NCBI RefSeq assembly: GCF_009296265.1
Contig: NZ_WBJS01000010.1
Span: 17,778 to 81,777, forward strand
Source of the DNA: Thioclava sp. JE_KL1
GTDB taxonomy: Bacteria > Pseudomonadota > Alphaproteobacteria > Rhodobacterales > Rhodobacteraceae
DNA: 64,000 nucleotides
Direction of reading: 5' to 3'
A model generated the notes under the pieces. It was not told where the DNA came from. It saw only the letters and a program-made list of their open reading frames with translations, and ran no database searches. Positions 34,534-42,446 of this stretch are shown in pieces (the first letter of the stretch is position 1; every line of letters begins with the position of its first letter). The translations under genes were made by a program, and so were the position numbers.

Positions 34534-34582
34534 GGAGGCGAGTACCGGAATCGAACCGGTGTACACGGATTTGCAATCCGCG
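34534..34582 (-). tRNA. 3' half of tRNA-Cys(GCA), truncated (probable att site remnant)
   Basis: Read on the minus strand, these 49 nt give an anticodon arm GCGGA-TTGCAAA-TCCGT with anticodon GCA, variable loop GTAC, T arm ACCGG-TTCGATT-CCGGT, the 3' acceptor strand ACTCGCC and TCCA including an encoded CCA. Sequence on the 5' side (34583 and above) is AT-rich and contains no D arm and no GGCGAGT to pair with the acceptor strand, so the gene is not functional. Break exactly at the anticodon arm is the usual crossover place of tyrosine integrases that use tRNA genes. Confidence 0.8.
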
Positions 34583-34876
34583 CTTTGTCGCTGATTTCAT
34601 TGAATTTTATTGTAAACTAAGTGAGTTTGGCTTGCTGGAATATCAATGACTTAAAGGGCGAGTTGTAAACCTCCCGGGCTTGTAGCGAATATTGGGTTGG
34701 TATCGGCTATGTTCGGTGTATCGCGCCCGGCAAAACTGTTTAGCATCGAGGCTGAGATCGGTGACCGGTACCGGAACGCGCCTTCAGGCGACAAGTTTCC
34801 GCTCGAGTTGGACATCGCTCTGGGTCGACAATTCGATGTTGCTTCCCCGATTAGGCTCAGGACGCATAGCCAATAG
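34583..34876. other. AT-richer segment next to the tRNA fragment; one 55-codon open frame
   Basis: Base composition is lower in GC than in the surrounding operons, notably at 34590-34640, which suggests foreign origin. A frame from ATG 34709 to TAG 34874-34876 would encode 55 residues (begins MFGVSRPAKLFSIEAEIG). I do not recognise it, and it has no ribosome binding site. It abuts, in the same frame, the SDR remnant that follows. It could be the decayed junction of a deleted gene. Confidence 0.35.
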
Positions 34877-35008
34877 ATGACCGTAGCGGCGAGAGCTATT
34901 GCGGAGGCCGAGGAGGTCGCACATGCAATCGCGCTGTTGCTCTCCGACGAGGCCGGTTTGCTCACCGGTGCTGTGCTGCCGGTCGATGGTGGTTTCCTGT
35001 CCGTCTGA
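34877..35008 (+). pseudogene. C-terminal remnant of a short-chain dehydrogenase gene
   Basis: The frame encodes 43 residues that match only the end of an SDR: AEEVAHAIALLLSDEAGLL followed by TGAVLPVDGGFLSV and a stop. In full SDRs this is the last helix and the cofactor-site strand; the Rossmann part, NNAG and YxxxK are absent. It ends 50 bp before the stop of the leftward UPF0261 gene. The intact SDR at 28730-29485 differs here (DVNGGSLIH), so it is not a simple local duplicate. It was presumably cut by the event that left the tRNA fragment. Confidence 0.7.
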
Positions 35009-35058
35009 CCTCACCCAGGAAGCTATCTCACGAAACCTGCGGCGGATGCTGCTCTAAC

Positions 35059-36291
35059 TCAGCCCTTAATCAGACCCTCCTCCCGCCACGCGTCGAAGAT
35101 CTCAAGCGCGGCTGCGGGGAAGTCGGGGTCGTTGATATGGGCCTTTACCTCGTGCAATGCGACATTGTCGGGCGCGCAGGCGCGGATTTCGTCGAAAAAG
35201 CCCGCCAGCCCCTCAGGGTCGTGCAGATCGTGGCCGGGACGGTCCAGTTCGTGCACCCCGCCCAAAGGCAGCAGCAGTGCGGTCGGTCCCTTTGCCCCAG
35301 CCAATTTCTCGCAATGCGCACGCGCCACCGCCCGGCGCTCCGCATTATCGAGCACGACCGAGGTCAGCAGCCGGTTATGCGCGTGACTCGGATGATCTTT
35401 CCATTTGTCGGGCAGGGACTGCCAGCCGACCATATCGACCAGATCGTGACAGGCAGGGGCGACGATCTGCGGCGTGCCCGAGGCGCCTGCATTCGTCATC
35501 CGGTCGGCGCCTGCGCTGATGGCAGAGCCATGCAGGTGGTTGCCGATTTCCTGCGTCGCGAAGTCGAAAACGCAGGCGAAGGCGCCCTGTGCCGCGAGGC
35601 TCTCGAAGGCGCGCCCGCCCATGCCCGTGGCGTGAAATACCGCGACCTCGTAGCCGCGCGCTTCCAGTTCGGGCTTCAGCGTCACCATGTATTTCAGGAA
35701 GGATTTCCCGAAGGACGTCATCCCGATCAGCGGTTTCGAACGATCGGGCCGTTCCACCGCTCGGACCGCGCCCAGAACCGCGCCCGCCGCCTGACTGAGC
35801 GAGGCTTTGCAGATCGAGTTCAGCCCGTAAAGCCCGCCCGCCCAGAGGATCATCTGCACATCCGCCGCGATCCGTTCGGGCGGCAGAAGCGGCGAGAAAG
35901 AGACCGTCGAGACGATATATTTCGGTACCCCGATCGGCAGCGCCGCACATAGGTCGAGCGCCAGATCGGTGCCCATGGTTCCGCCCAGCACGACCATCCC
36001 GTCGAACAGGCCCTCGGCGTGGAGTTGCGCGACCAGCGTCGCACCCCCGCGCGCCATGATCTGCATCGCCTGGTTTTCGTCGCCGCTCGCAATCGCAACC
36101 TCTATAGAAGAGCCGCCCGCTTCGGCCACCTGATGCTTGCTGTATTCGACCGGGGTCGAGGGGGCGCCGAGAACCGAGACGTCCATACGCAGGACACGCC
36201 CGCCCTGTGCCTCGATTACCTCGCGCAGATAGGTCAGTTCATCGTCCTTGGTGTCGTAAGTGCCGACAACGAGAATGGTGCGATCAGTCAT
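35059..36291 (-). CDS. UPF0261 / Tm-1-like ATP-binding domain protein
   Basis: A 410-residue protein of the UPF0261 (Tm-1-like) family. It starts with the family pattern TILVVGTYDTKDDELTYLREV, has GGTMGTDLALDLCAALPIGVPK and ALLLPLGGVHELDRPGHDLHD, and a second-half MTSFGKSFLKYM segment. The plant Tm-1 homologue binds nucleotide through its N-terminal domain; the bacterial role is not established. Here it is the last gene of a TctCBA-aldehyde dehydrogenase operon, 10 bp after the dehydrogenase gene, so it probably serves catabolism of the same substrate. Length is normal and the gene appears intact. Confidence 0.85.
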   Translation of the reverse strand: MTDRTILVVGTYDTKDDELTYLREVIEAQGGRVLRMDVSVLGAPSTPVEYSKHQVAEAGGSSIEVAIASGDENQAMQIMARGGATLVAQLHAEGLFDGMVVLGGTMGTDLALDLCAALPIGVPKYIVSTVSFSPLLPPERIAADVQMILWAGGLYGLNSICKASLSQAAGAVLGAVRAVERPDRSKPLIGMTSFGKSFLKYMVTLKPELEARGYEVAVFHATGMGGRAFESLAAQGAFACVFDFATQEIGNHLHGSAISAGADRMTNAGASGTPQIVAPACHDLVDMVGWQSLPDKWKDHPSHAHNRLLTSVVLDNAERRAVARAHCEKLAGAKGPTALLLPLGGVHELDRPGHDLHDPEGLAGFFDEIRACAPDNVALHEVKAHINDPDFPAAALEIFDAWREEGLIKG

Positions 36292-36301
36292 ACGCGCCCC
36301 C

Positions 36302-37786
36302 TTACAGTTTGATCCAAGCGGTTTTCAGATCGAGATATTTATCGAACGCATGCAGTGACTTGTCGTGCCCGTTGCCCGACTGTTTGACCCCTCCCAAGGG
36401 CACGGTCAGGTCGGATCCGCCATAGGTGTTGACATGCACGACGCCCGCGTGGATGCCCCGGATCATCCGGTGCGCGCGGCTCAGGTCTGCGGTCCAGACG
36501 GCCGCGGCCAGCCCGTAGTCGGTGCCGTTGGCGATGCGCAGGGCCTCTGCTTCGGTGTCGAACGGGATCACTGCCAGAACCGGGCCGAAGACTTCGCGCT
36601 GTGCAATCGGATCGTCGGGGGCGACCCCGGTGACGATCGTGGGCTCCATGAAGAATCCGCCTGTCTCTTCACGGATGCGCTTGCCGCCGAAGACCTGTCG
36701 GCCCGCGGCTTCGGCCTCGCTGACGAAGCGGAGGTTCTGCTCCAGCTGGCGGGCGGAGTTCACCGCTCCGGCCTGCGTCGCCGGGTCGAGCGGATCGCCC
36801 ACCTGCATCGTCTCGGTGAAGGCACGCAGCTTCTCGACGAAGGTGTCATGGATCGACCGCTCGACCAGCAGCCGCGATCCGGCGATGCAGACTTGCCCGG
36901 AATTTCGGAAGATGCCGTTGGCCGCGACCTTCACCGCCGTGTCCAGATCGGGCGCATCGGCAAAGACGATGTTGGGCGATTTGCCACCCAGTTCCAGATA
37001 GACGCGTTTGAGGTTCGATTTCGCGGCGTTCTCCAGCAGACGCCGCCCGACCGGACCCGAGCCGGTGAACACCATCACGTCGATCTGCATCGACAGAGCC
37101 ATCGCTTCGCCGACCACCGCGCCTTCGCCCATCACGACGTTGAACACGCCCGGCGGCATCCCGGCCTCGAGCGCCAGATCGGCGATGCGGCGCAACGTGA
37201 GCGACGCGGTCTCGGCCGGTTTCAGAACGACCGTATTTCCCGCCGCCAGCGCCGGGCCCAGCTTCCACGCGCCGATCATCAGTGGGAAGTTCCATGGTAC
37301 GATCGCGCCGACCACGCCCACCGGTTCGCGATGCACCAGCCCCAACGCATCGGGCGCGGTGGGGGCGATCTCGCCATAGATCTTGTCGATGGCCTCGGCA
37401 TAGTAGCGGATCGTCGCGGCGGCGGAAAACGACTCGGCCTTCAGTGCCATGCCGATCTCGGTGCCGTTGTCGCGCACGCCGAGAACGGCAAGCTCCAGTG
37501 CGTTGGCCTCGATCAACGCGGCCCATTTCATGAGCACTGCCTTGCGTGCAGCCGGGGCCAGCCCCGACCAGCGCCCGTCATCAAAGGCCGCGCGCGCGCT
37601 GGCGATTGCGGCTTCGGCATCGGTGGTCGTGCCGCGCGCCAGCGTGGTGATCTCGCGCCCGTCGAGCGGTGAGATCACCGCCAATGTGCCACCGTCCGAG
37701 GCGGGCTGTGCCGCGCCCTCGATCAGATGCAGGGCAGGGGGGATGTCGGCGCTACGCAGCGCCGCGATCTTGTCGGTATCGAGCAT
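36302..37786 (-). CDS. NAD(P)-dependent aldehyde dehydrogenase (PuuC-like)
   Basis: A 494-residue ALDH with catalytic C300 (NSGQVCIAGSR) and general base E265 (YLELGGKSPN). The N-terminal substrate/cofactor region is VGAIVPWNFPLMIGAWKLGPA and the C-terminus is GHDKSLHAFDKYLDLKTAWIKL, resembling gamma-glutamyl-gamma-aminobutyraldehyde and other amino-aldehyde dehydrogenases. It oxidises an aldehyde to an acid in the cytoplasm. A class III aminotransferase encoded in the divergent operon could supply an amine-derived aldehyde. The gene starts 3 bp after the TctA stop and is followed by the UPF0261 gene. Confidence 0.9.
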   Translation of the reverse strand: MLDTDKIAALRSADIPPALHLIEGAAQPASDGGTLAVISPLDGREITTLARGTTTDAEAAIASARAAFDDGRWSGLAPAARKAVLMKWAALIEANALELAVLGVRDNGTEIGMALKAESFSAAATIRYYAEAIDKIYGEIAPTAPDALGLVHREPVGVVGAIVPWNFPLMIGAWKLGPALAAGNTVVLKPAETASLTLRRIADLALEAGMPPGVFNVVMGEGAVVGEAMALSMQIDVMVFTGSGPVGRRLLENAAKSNLKRVYLELGGKSPNIVFADAPDLDTAVKVAANGIFRNSGQVCIAGSRLLVERSIHDTFVEKLRAFTETMQVGDPLDPATQAGAVNSARQLEQNLRFVSEAEAAGRQVFGGKRIREETGGFFMEPTIVTGVAPDDPIAQREVFGPVLAVIPFDTEAEALRIANGTDYGLAAAVWTADLSRAHRMIRGIHAGVVHVNTYGGSDLTVPLGGVKQSGNGHDKSLHAFDKYLDLKTAWIKL

Positions 37787-37789
37787 TGC

Positions 37790-39313
37790 TTACCTCGTGA
37801 AACTGTCATGCATGTCGTGATCGTGCGCGCTCTCTGGCTCGCGGTTCTGGCGCTCGCGGTAAAGGCTCGCGAAATGGGCGATCAGAAGTCCGCCGATGGC
37901 CAATCCAAGGATTGCCGCGATCGGACGGTCGAAGAAGTCGATCGGCACGTGCACGCGCGCCATCGACGACCGCAACTTGGTCTCCATGATGCCGCCCAGA
38001 ACCATGCCCAGAACGATCGGGACGATCGGCAGGTTTTGCCGTTTCAGGATCAGTCCGAGGACGCCAAATGCCGCAGCAATCGCGCAGTCCACAATCGAGT
38101 TGCGCAGTGAATAGACGCCGACGAAGCTAAGAACGAGGATCATCATGCCAAGGAAACGCGTCGGAATCTGGATGATCTTTAGCAGCCAGTTCGACGAGAC
38201 GAGCATGAACAGCACCACGATGATGTTGAGCAGGATCATCGCGATATAGAGCGCGTAGACGAAATCGAGCTTGTTCTGGAACAGCTGCGGGCCGGGGATC
38301 ACGTTATGGACGTAGAAGACCGACAGCATCATTGCGGTGAGCGCCTCGCCCGGGATGCCGAGCGCCAGCAGCGGGATCATCGCAGCGGCGGGAACCGCAT
38401 TGTTCGCCGCCTCCGACGCGATCAGGCCTTCGGGACTGCCTTTGCCGAATTCCTCGGGCGTCTTCGAGGTTTTCTGTGCGTAGGTGTAGGACAGAAACTG
38501 CGCGGTGAATTCGCCGACGCCGGGGATCATCCCCATCAACACCCCGCAGCTGGCAGCAAAGCCCGCCACCCTTTTGTGGCGTAGGACGCCCATCATCGCC
38601 CGCCCCATCGAGCCTTCGATGCGTTGCGCATGCGGTGCCGATTCCGGTTCGATCAGCAGGAGGAAGGCTTGGCTCAGCGCGAAAAGCCCCAGAACCACCA
38701 CGATCAGATCAAAGCCCGAATTCAGGAAGTCGAAACCAAAGGTGAAGCGCATCGTGTATTTGACGGGCTCCAGTCCGACGGTCTGCAGAAAGATTCCGAA
38801 GGCCGCCAGCATCCCGGCCGCAAAGGTCTGGCCGCGATGGGCGAGGATCACCAGGACGATACCCAGAAGTGCGGCCAGGAAAATCTCGCGCGAGCCGAAC
38901 ATCGGCGCGATTTTCGCCAGCACGGGCGAAAGCAGGATCAGAGCGATGATCGAGGCGACGCCGCCGAAGAACGAGGCTCCATAGGCGAGGCCAAGCGCGC
39001 GCAACGCCTCGCCCTTCTTCGTCATCGGGTGGCCGTCATAGGTGGTCAGCGCGTTGACCGCCGTGCCGGGCGTGTTGATCAGGATTGCGGGCAGCGACCC
39101 GCCGAACATTGACGACCCGTAGATGCCCAGAAGCATGGTCAAGCCGACCAGCGGCGGCATCGCAAAGGTCGCGGGCAGCAGGATGGCGATTGCGACGGCC
39201 GGGCCGACGCCGGGGATCGCACCGATGATCACCCCGCCAATCGAACCGATCAAGAGAGCGACCATAACGTCGAGGCGCATCAGCATCTCTGCGCCGGAAA
39301 GCAGCATGTCCAT
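37790..39313 (-). CDS. tripartite tricarboxylate transporter large subunit (TctA family)
   Basis: A 507-residue membrane protein with about 12 hydrophobic segments and the TctA signatures IGGVIIGAIPGVGPAVAIAI, GSSMFGGSLPAILINTPGT, GSPEGLIASEAANNAVPAAA and LALGIPGEALTAMM. It is the ion-coupled transport subunit for a carboxylated compound taken up with the TctC receptor. The C-terminus carries a polar tail of about 25 residues with several His and Glu (ESAHDHDMHDSFTR), of unclear meaning. Confidence 0.94.
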   Translation of the reverse strand: MDMLLSGAEMLMRLDVMVALLIGSIGGVIIGAIPGVGPAVAIAILLPATFAMPPLVGLTMLLGIYGSSMFGGSLPAILINTPGTAVNALTTYDGHPMTKKGEALRALGLAYGASFFGGVASIIALILLSPVLAKIAPMFGSREIFLAALLGIVLVILAHRGQTFAAGMLAAFGIFLQTVGLEPVKYTMRFTFGFDFLNSGFDLIVVVLGLFALSQAFLLLIEPESAPHAQRIEGSMGRAMMGVLRHKRVAGFAASCGVLMGMIPGVGEFTAQFLSYTYAQKTSKTPEEFGKGSPEGLIASEAANNAVPAAAMIPLLALGIPGEALTAMMLSVFYVHNVIPGPQLFQNKLDFVYALYIAMILLNIIVVLFMLVSSNWLLKIIQIPTRFLGMMILVLSFVGVYSLRNSIVDCAIAAAFGVLGLILKRQNLPIVPIVLGMVLGGIMETKLRSSMARVHVPIDFFDRPIAAILGLAIGGLLIAHFASLYRERQNREPESAHDHDMHDSFTR

Positions 39314-39325
39314 GAGGGACGCTCC

Positions 39326-39937
39326 TTAGAAGTAGGTCATTAGAATTGCGCGGAAGGGCGCAGGGGTGGCCTCGTAAATCAGTCCGGCGGGGATTTTGAC
39401 TTGCAGGAAGCTTTTGAAAAGCACCACGACGACGATCGAGAACAGGACGGAGATCAGCATCCAGCGCCAGCCGCGGTATCCCAGACGCAGCGTCATCGCG
39501 CAGCTGAACAGGATCGTGGCGGGCAGGTACCCGATGAGCGGAACCAGCGCGACATAGGCCATGAACCACACCGCATATTCGAGCGAGCGTAGCCATTGCA
39601 TGACTTCGCGCCAACGGCCGGGAATGCGCTCCGAGACGAACGAGCCGAGAAGGTGAAACATGCTGAATACAACCATCGCGATGATCGAGATCATCGGCCA
39701 GAAGGCGGGTTGCGCGTAGGTCTTCGTGCGCTTGACCCATTCGGTCTGCCACGGCAGGGCGATCAACAAACCGATGGAGAGCGCGAAGAACAGCACGGCG
39801 AAGGCCATGTCACCGGGACGGCGATAGCGCTTGAACAGATCCTCCAGGTTCTTGGTGCGGATCGCCCGAGCAAAGCGGGCGCCCGCGCGCGGAGGGGTCT
39901 CGCGCGCGGGGCCTGGAGAGGATGGCTCATTCGCCAT
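39326..39937 (-). CDS. tripartite tricarboxylate transporter small subunit (TctB family)
   Basis: A 203-residue protein with four predicted membrane segments (FAVLFFALSIGLLIALPW, YAVWFMAYVALVPLIGYLPA and others). The N-terminal 45 residues are a positively charged cytoplasmic extension. Start ATG 39937 overlaps the TctC stop by 11 nt; the longer frame upstream is a shadow. TctB subunits are poorly conserved, so the call leans on topology and position between TctC and TctA genes. Confidence 0.85.
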   Translation of the reverse strand: MANEPSSPGPARETPPRAGARFARAIRTKNLEDLFKRYRRPGDMAFAVLFFALSIGLLIALPWQTEWVKRTKTYAQPAFWPMISIIAMVVFSMFHLLGSFVSERIPGRWREVMQWLRSLEYAVWFMAYVALVPLIGYLPATILFSCAMTLRLGYRGWRWMLISVLFSIVVVVLFKSFLQVKIPAGLIYEATPAPFRAILMTYF

Positions 39938-40880
39938 TGATGAGACCATCGATCGTGCCGAGGGTTTCACTGTCATGGGCGATGCGCTGGGTCGCGGTCG
40001 CGGCATCTTGCCAGTAGATCAGCGCACCCGTTTGATCGGCCAGCTCCTTGGCCTTGTCCGAGCTCATGACTTTTTCGGCGACGGCAGCGATCTTTTCGCG
40101 CACGTCCTCAGGAGTGCCTTTCTTGACGAAGAGGCCATCCCACAGCGCCAGGTCGAGATCCGGTTCCAGCTCGCCGACCGTCGGGGTGTCGGGCGTCAGT
40201 GGAATACGCTTCTCCCCGATCGATGCCATCACGTTGATATCGTCGAGGCAGGGGAGGATCAGTTGCAGTGTGGTGTTGATCACGTCCGCATCGCCCGAGG
40301 CCAGCGTGTTGCAGTCGAGCGCGTCGAACGCCGCTTCGGATCCGAAATCGAAGCCCTTTTTCTTCGCGAGTGCGAAGGTCACCTGCGTCGGGATCAGGAA
40401 AGAGCCGAAGTGTCCCAGCGCAACGTCGTGGTCCTTGGCATAGCTGGCCAGCTCGTCGATCGTTGCATAGGGCGCATCCTTTGAGGCGGCGATGACGAAC
40501 GGGTAGGTCAGGAAAATGCCCACCGGCTCGAAAGGATCGGGGCTGAGCGCGGGGATGCCAACCGAGGGGCCGACCACGGGCACGTCAATCACGAAAGAGC
40601 CGACCGTGTAACCATCGGCCGGAGCCTGTGCGACTTCGGCCGCGCCGGGAAAGGGGCCGCCGCCGCCGCCGGGCTTGTTCACCACCGCAGCGGGAACGCC
40701 ATAGGTCTTCTGGAACTCGTCCGCGATCATCCGGGTCAGCACGTCTTCAAGATCGCCCGGCGGGAACGGGACGACGAATTCGACGGGTTTCTCGGGGTAT
40801 TCGGCCTGCGCGGGCAGGCCCGCGGCAAGCGGGAGGCCGAGGGCGAGCGCCCCTGCCAGCAGCTTGAAGGTCGAAGTCAT
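39927..40880 (-). CDS. tripartite tricarboxylate transporter receptor (TctC family)
   Basis: A 317-residue Bug/TctC-type periplasmic receptor. The signal peptide (residues 1-26) ends PAQAEYPEKPV; the mature N-terminus has the ligand-wrapping loop EFVVPFPPGDLEDVLTRMIAD and VVNKPGGGGGPFPGAAEVAQ. In most Bug proteins the loop reads PFxPGGxxD, so the GDLED version here departs from the common form and may reflect an unusual ligand. First gene of the leftward operon that also encodes an aldehyde dehydrogenase and a UPF0261 protein. Confidence 0.88.
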   Translation of the reverse strand: MTSTFKLLAGALALGLPLAAGLPAQAEYPEKPVEFVVPFPPGDLEDVLTRMIADEFQKTYGVPAAVVNKPGGGGGPFPGAAEVAQAPADGYTVGSFVIDVPVVGPSVGIPALSPDPFEPVGIFLTYPFVIAASKDAPYATIDELASYAKDHDVALGHFGSFLIPTQVTFALAKKKGFDFGSEAAFDALDCNTLASGDADVINTTLQLILPCLDDINVMASIGEKRIPLTPDTPTVGELEPDLDLALWDGLFVKKGTPEDVREKIAAVAEKVMSSDKAKELADQTGALIYWQDAATATQRIAHDSETLGTIDGLINGE

Positions 40881-40906
40881 GAAGCTCTCCTGTTGAGTGG
40901 TTTATT

Positions 40907-40973
40907 ATTTGAACCGTTGGTATCAAATATTCTTGCATCGGGTTTTCTTTTCTGTCAACGTTTCAGTTGCAAC
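40907..40973. promoter_or_regulatory. operator-like repeats in the tctC / iclR divergent promoter
   Basis: The 129-bp gap holds two elements. ATTTGA-N10-TCAAAT (40907-40928) is a perfect dyad typical of IclR-family operators and lies 27 bp from the tctC start. GTTTCAGTTGCAAC (40960-40973) is a variant of the 14-bp palindrome found before three MarR genes (44952-54420), which suggests cross-control by an aromatic-responsive MarR protein. Binding is inferred from similarity only. Confidence 0.55.
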
Positions 40974-41009
40974 GAACGGAATTTTTACGGGAGGCTGCCA
41001 AAGGGCGCG

Positions 41010-41795
41010 ATGGGAACGATCACAAAGGCATTGGAATTGCTGGATTATATCTCCACTCAGCGCCCCGAGATCGGGCTCAGCGAATATGTTCGTCTCACGC
41101 AGCGCGATAAGGCTACGGTGCACCGTCATCTCGTCGAATTGGCCGAATGCGGCTTTCTCGAACAGAACCCGGAGACCCGTGGCTATCGGCTGGGCCCCGC
41201 GATTCTGCGTCTCTACGGGGTGCGCGAGGCGAATATGCCGCTGCGTTCGGTGTTGCGTCCTTTTATCGAAGAGATGGCGCAGGAAGTCGGCGAGCTGGTC
41301 CATGTCTCTCTGTTGCAAGGCCAGCAGCTTTCGCCGGTCGTGCATCATGATCCGCGCCTGCACGGGACGCAGGTCGCTTTCGACGAGTCGCAGCTTCTGC
41401 CTCTGCACGCGACAGCCTCTGGCTTGGTGATGCTTTGCTTCGGCGGAGACGATCTGCGGGCGCGGGTTCTGGATGCGCCGCTGGAGAGCTTCACCGCCCA
41501 GACCGTCGTCGACCCTGATAGCCTGCGCGAAAAGCTGGCGGAATGCCGTGGCGATGGCAGTGTTTGGGTGGAGAAGGGCTTCGACGACGAGGTTTCTTCT
41601 CTCGCTGGGCCGATCTTCGGGCTTGGCGGCGCGGTGATCGGCGCGGTTTCGATCGCGGTTCCTTCGTCGCGCGCGGGGTCTGAGAAGCGCGCAGCCATGG
41701 TGGAGGCTCTGCGAAAATGGGTGCCCCGACTGTCCGAGCTCATGGGCGGTTCGCTTCCTGCGGATTATCAACAACGCGAGGTGTCGCATGGCTGA
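41010..41795 (+). CDS. IclR-family transcriptional regulator
   Basis: A 261-residue IclR regulator. The N-terminal winged helix (TKALELLDYISTQRPEIGLS, RDKATVHRHLVELAECGFLE) is followed by the effector domain (EEMAQEVGELVHVSLLQGQQ, LPLHATASGLVMLC, AGPIFGLGGAVIGAVSIAVP). ATG 41010 is used since the upstream frame has no family sequence. It is divergent from the TctCBA-ALDH-UPF0261 operon, its probable target, and overlaps by 8 nt the next gene, a HAD hydrolase, so it is co-transcribed with its own catabolic genes. Confidence 0.92.
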   Translation: MGTITKALELLDYISTQRPEIGLSEYVRLTQRDKATVHRHLVELAECGFLEQNPETRGYRLGPAILRLYGVREANMPLRSVLRPFIEEMAQEVGELVHVSLLQGQQLSPVVHHDPRLHGTQVAFDESQLLPLHATASGLVMLCFGGDDLRARVLDAPLESFTAQTVVDPDSLREKLAECRGDGSVWVEKGFDDEVSSLAGPIFGLGGAVIGAVSIAVPSSRAGSEKRAAMVEALRKWVPRLSELMGGSLPADYQQREVSHG

Positions 41796-42435
41796 GCGCG
41801 CGCTCGTGCTCGACTTCGGTGGCGTGATCTCACGCACGCTGTTCGAAACGCATGATCTGACCGAGGCTGCGTTGGGGCTTGCGTCGGGAAGCTTGACCTG
41901 GCGCGGTCCGTTCGAACCTCAGACCGACCCGCTCTGGCGCGCGATGCAGGCGGATGAAATCTCGGAGCGCGACTATTGGCGCCAGCGCACGCAGGAAGTG
42001 GCGGCTCTGGTCGGACGCGACTGGAGCGAGATGTCCGATTTCGTGCGCGCGGCGCGCGGGGCGAGCCCTGCCGATGTGATCCGCCCGGAATTCCTCGCAG
42101 CGATCGACAAGGCTGAGGCTGCAGGGTGCCGCCTCGCGATCCTGTCCAACGAGCTCGATCTGTTCTACGGCGCGGATTTCCGCGAGAAGCTGCCCTTCCT
42201 GCGCCGGTTCGACGCTGTGATCGACGCGACCTATACCAAGATTCTGAAACCCGACCCGCGCGCCTTTCACGGTGTGCTCGAGGCGCTCGACCTTCCGGCC
42301 GAAGCCTGCGTTTTCGTCGATGACCAGCTGCGCAATATTCGCGGCGCCGAGGCCGTCGGCATGATCCCCGTTCACTTCGATGTGCAATCTCCCGCTCAGG
42401 GCTACGCCACCGCGCTGCGCCTGCTGGGCCTATGA
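41788..42435 (+). CDS. HAD-superfamily (subclass IA) hydrolase
   Basis: A 215-residue HAD hydrolase: motif I LVLDFGGVISRT (nucleophile Asp followed by FGG, as in epoxide-hydrolase-N-domain-like HADs), motif II LAILSNELD, motif III lysine in YTKILKPDPRAF and motif IV CVFVDDQLRNI. Such proteins are phosphatases or, more rarely, dehalogenases. It lies between iclR (8-nt overlap) and a class III aminotransferase (overlap or 11-bp gap), so it likely dephosphorylates an intermediate of the same pathway. The substrate is not evident. Confidence 0.84.
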   Translation: MAERALVLDFGGVISRTLFETHDLTEAALGLASGSLTWRGPFEPQTDPLWRAMQADEISERDYWRQRTQEVAALVGRDWSEMSDFVRAARGASPADVIRPEFLAAIDKAEAAGCRLAILSNELDLFYGADFREKLPFLRRFDAVIDATYTKILKPDPRAFHGVLEALDLPAEACVFVDDQLRNIRGAEAVGMIPVHFDVQSPAQGYATALRLLGL

Positions 42436-42446
42436 TGAGGACCGAC

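Noticed and set aside
34534..34582. Functional tRNA-Cys gene
   Set aside because: D arm and 5' acceptor strand are absent, so it cannot fold; kept only as a 3' fragment.
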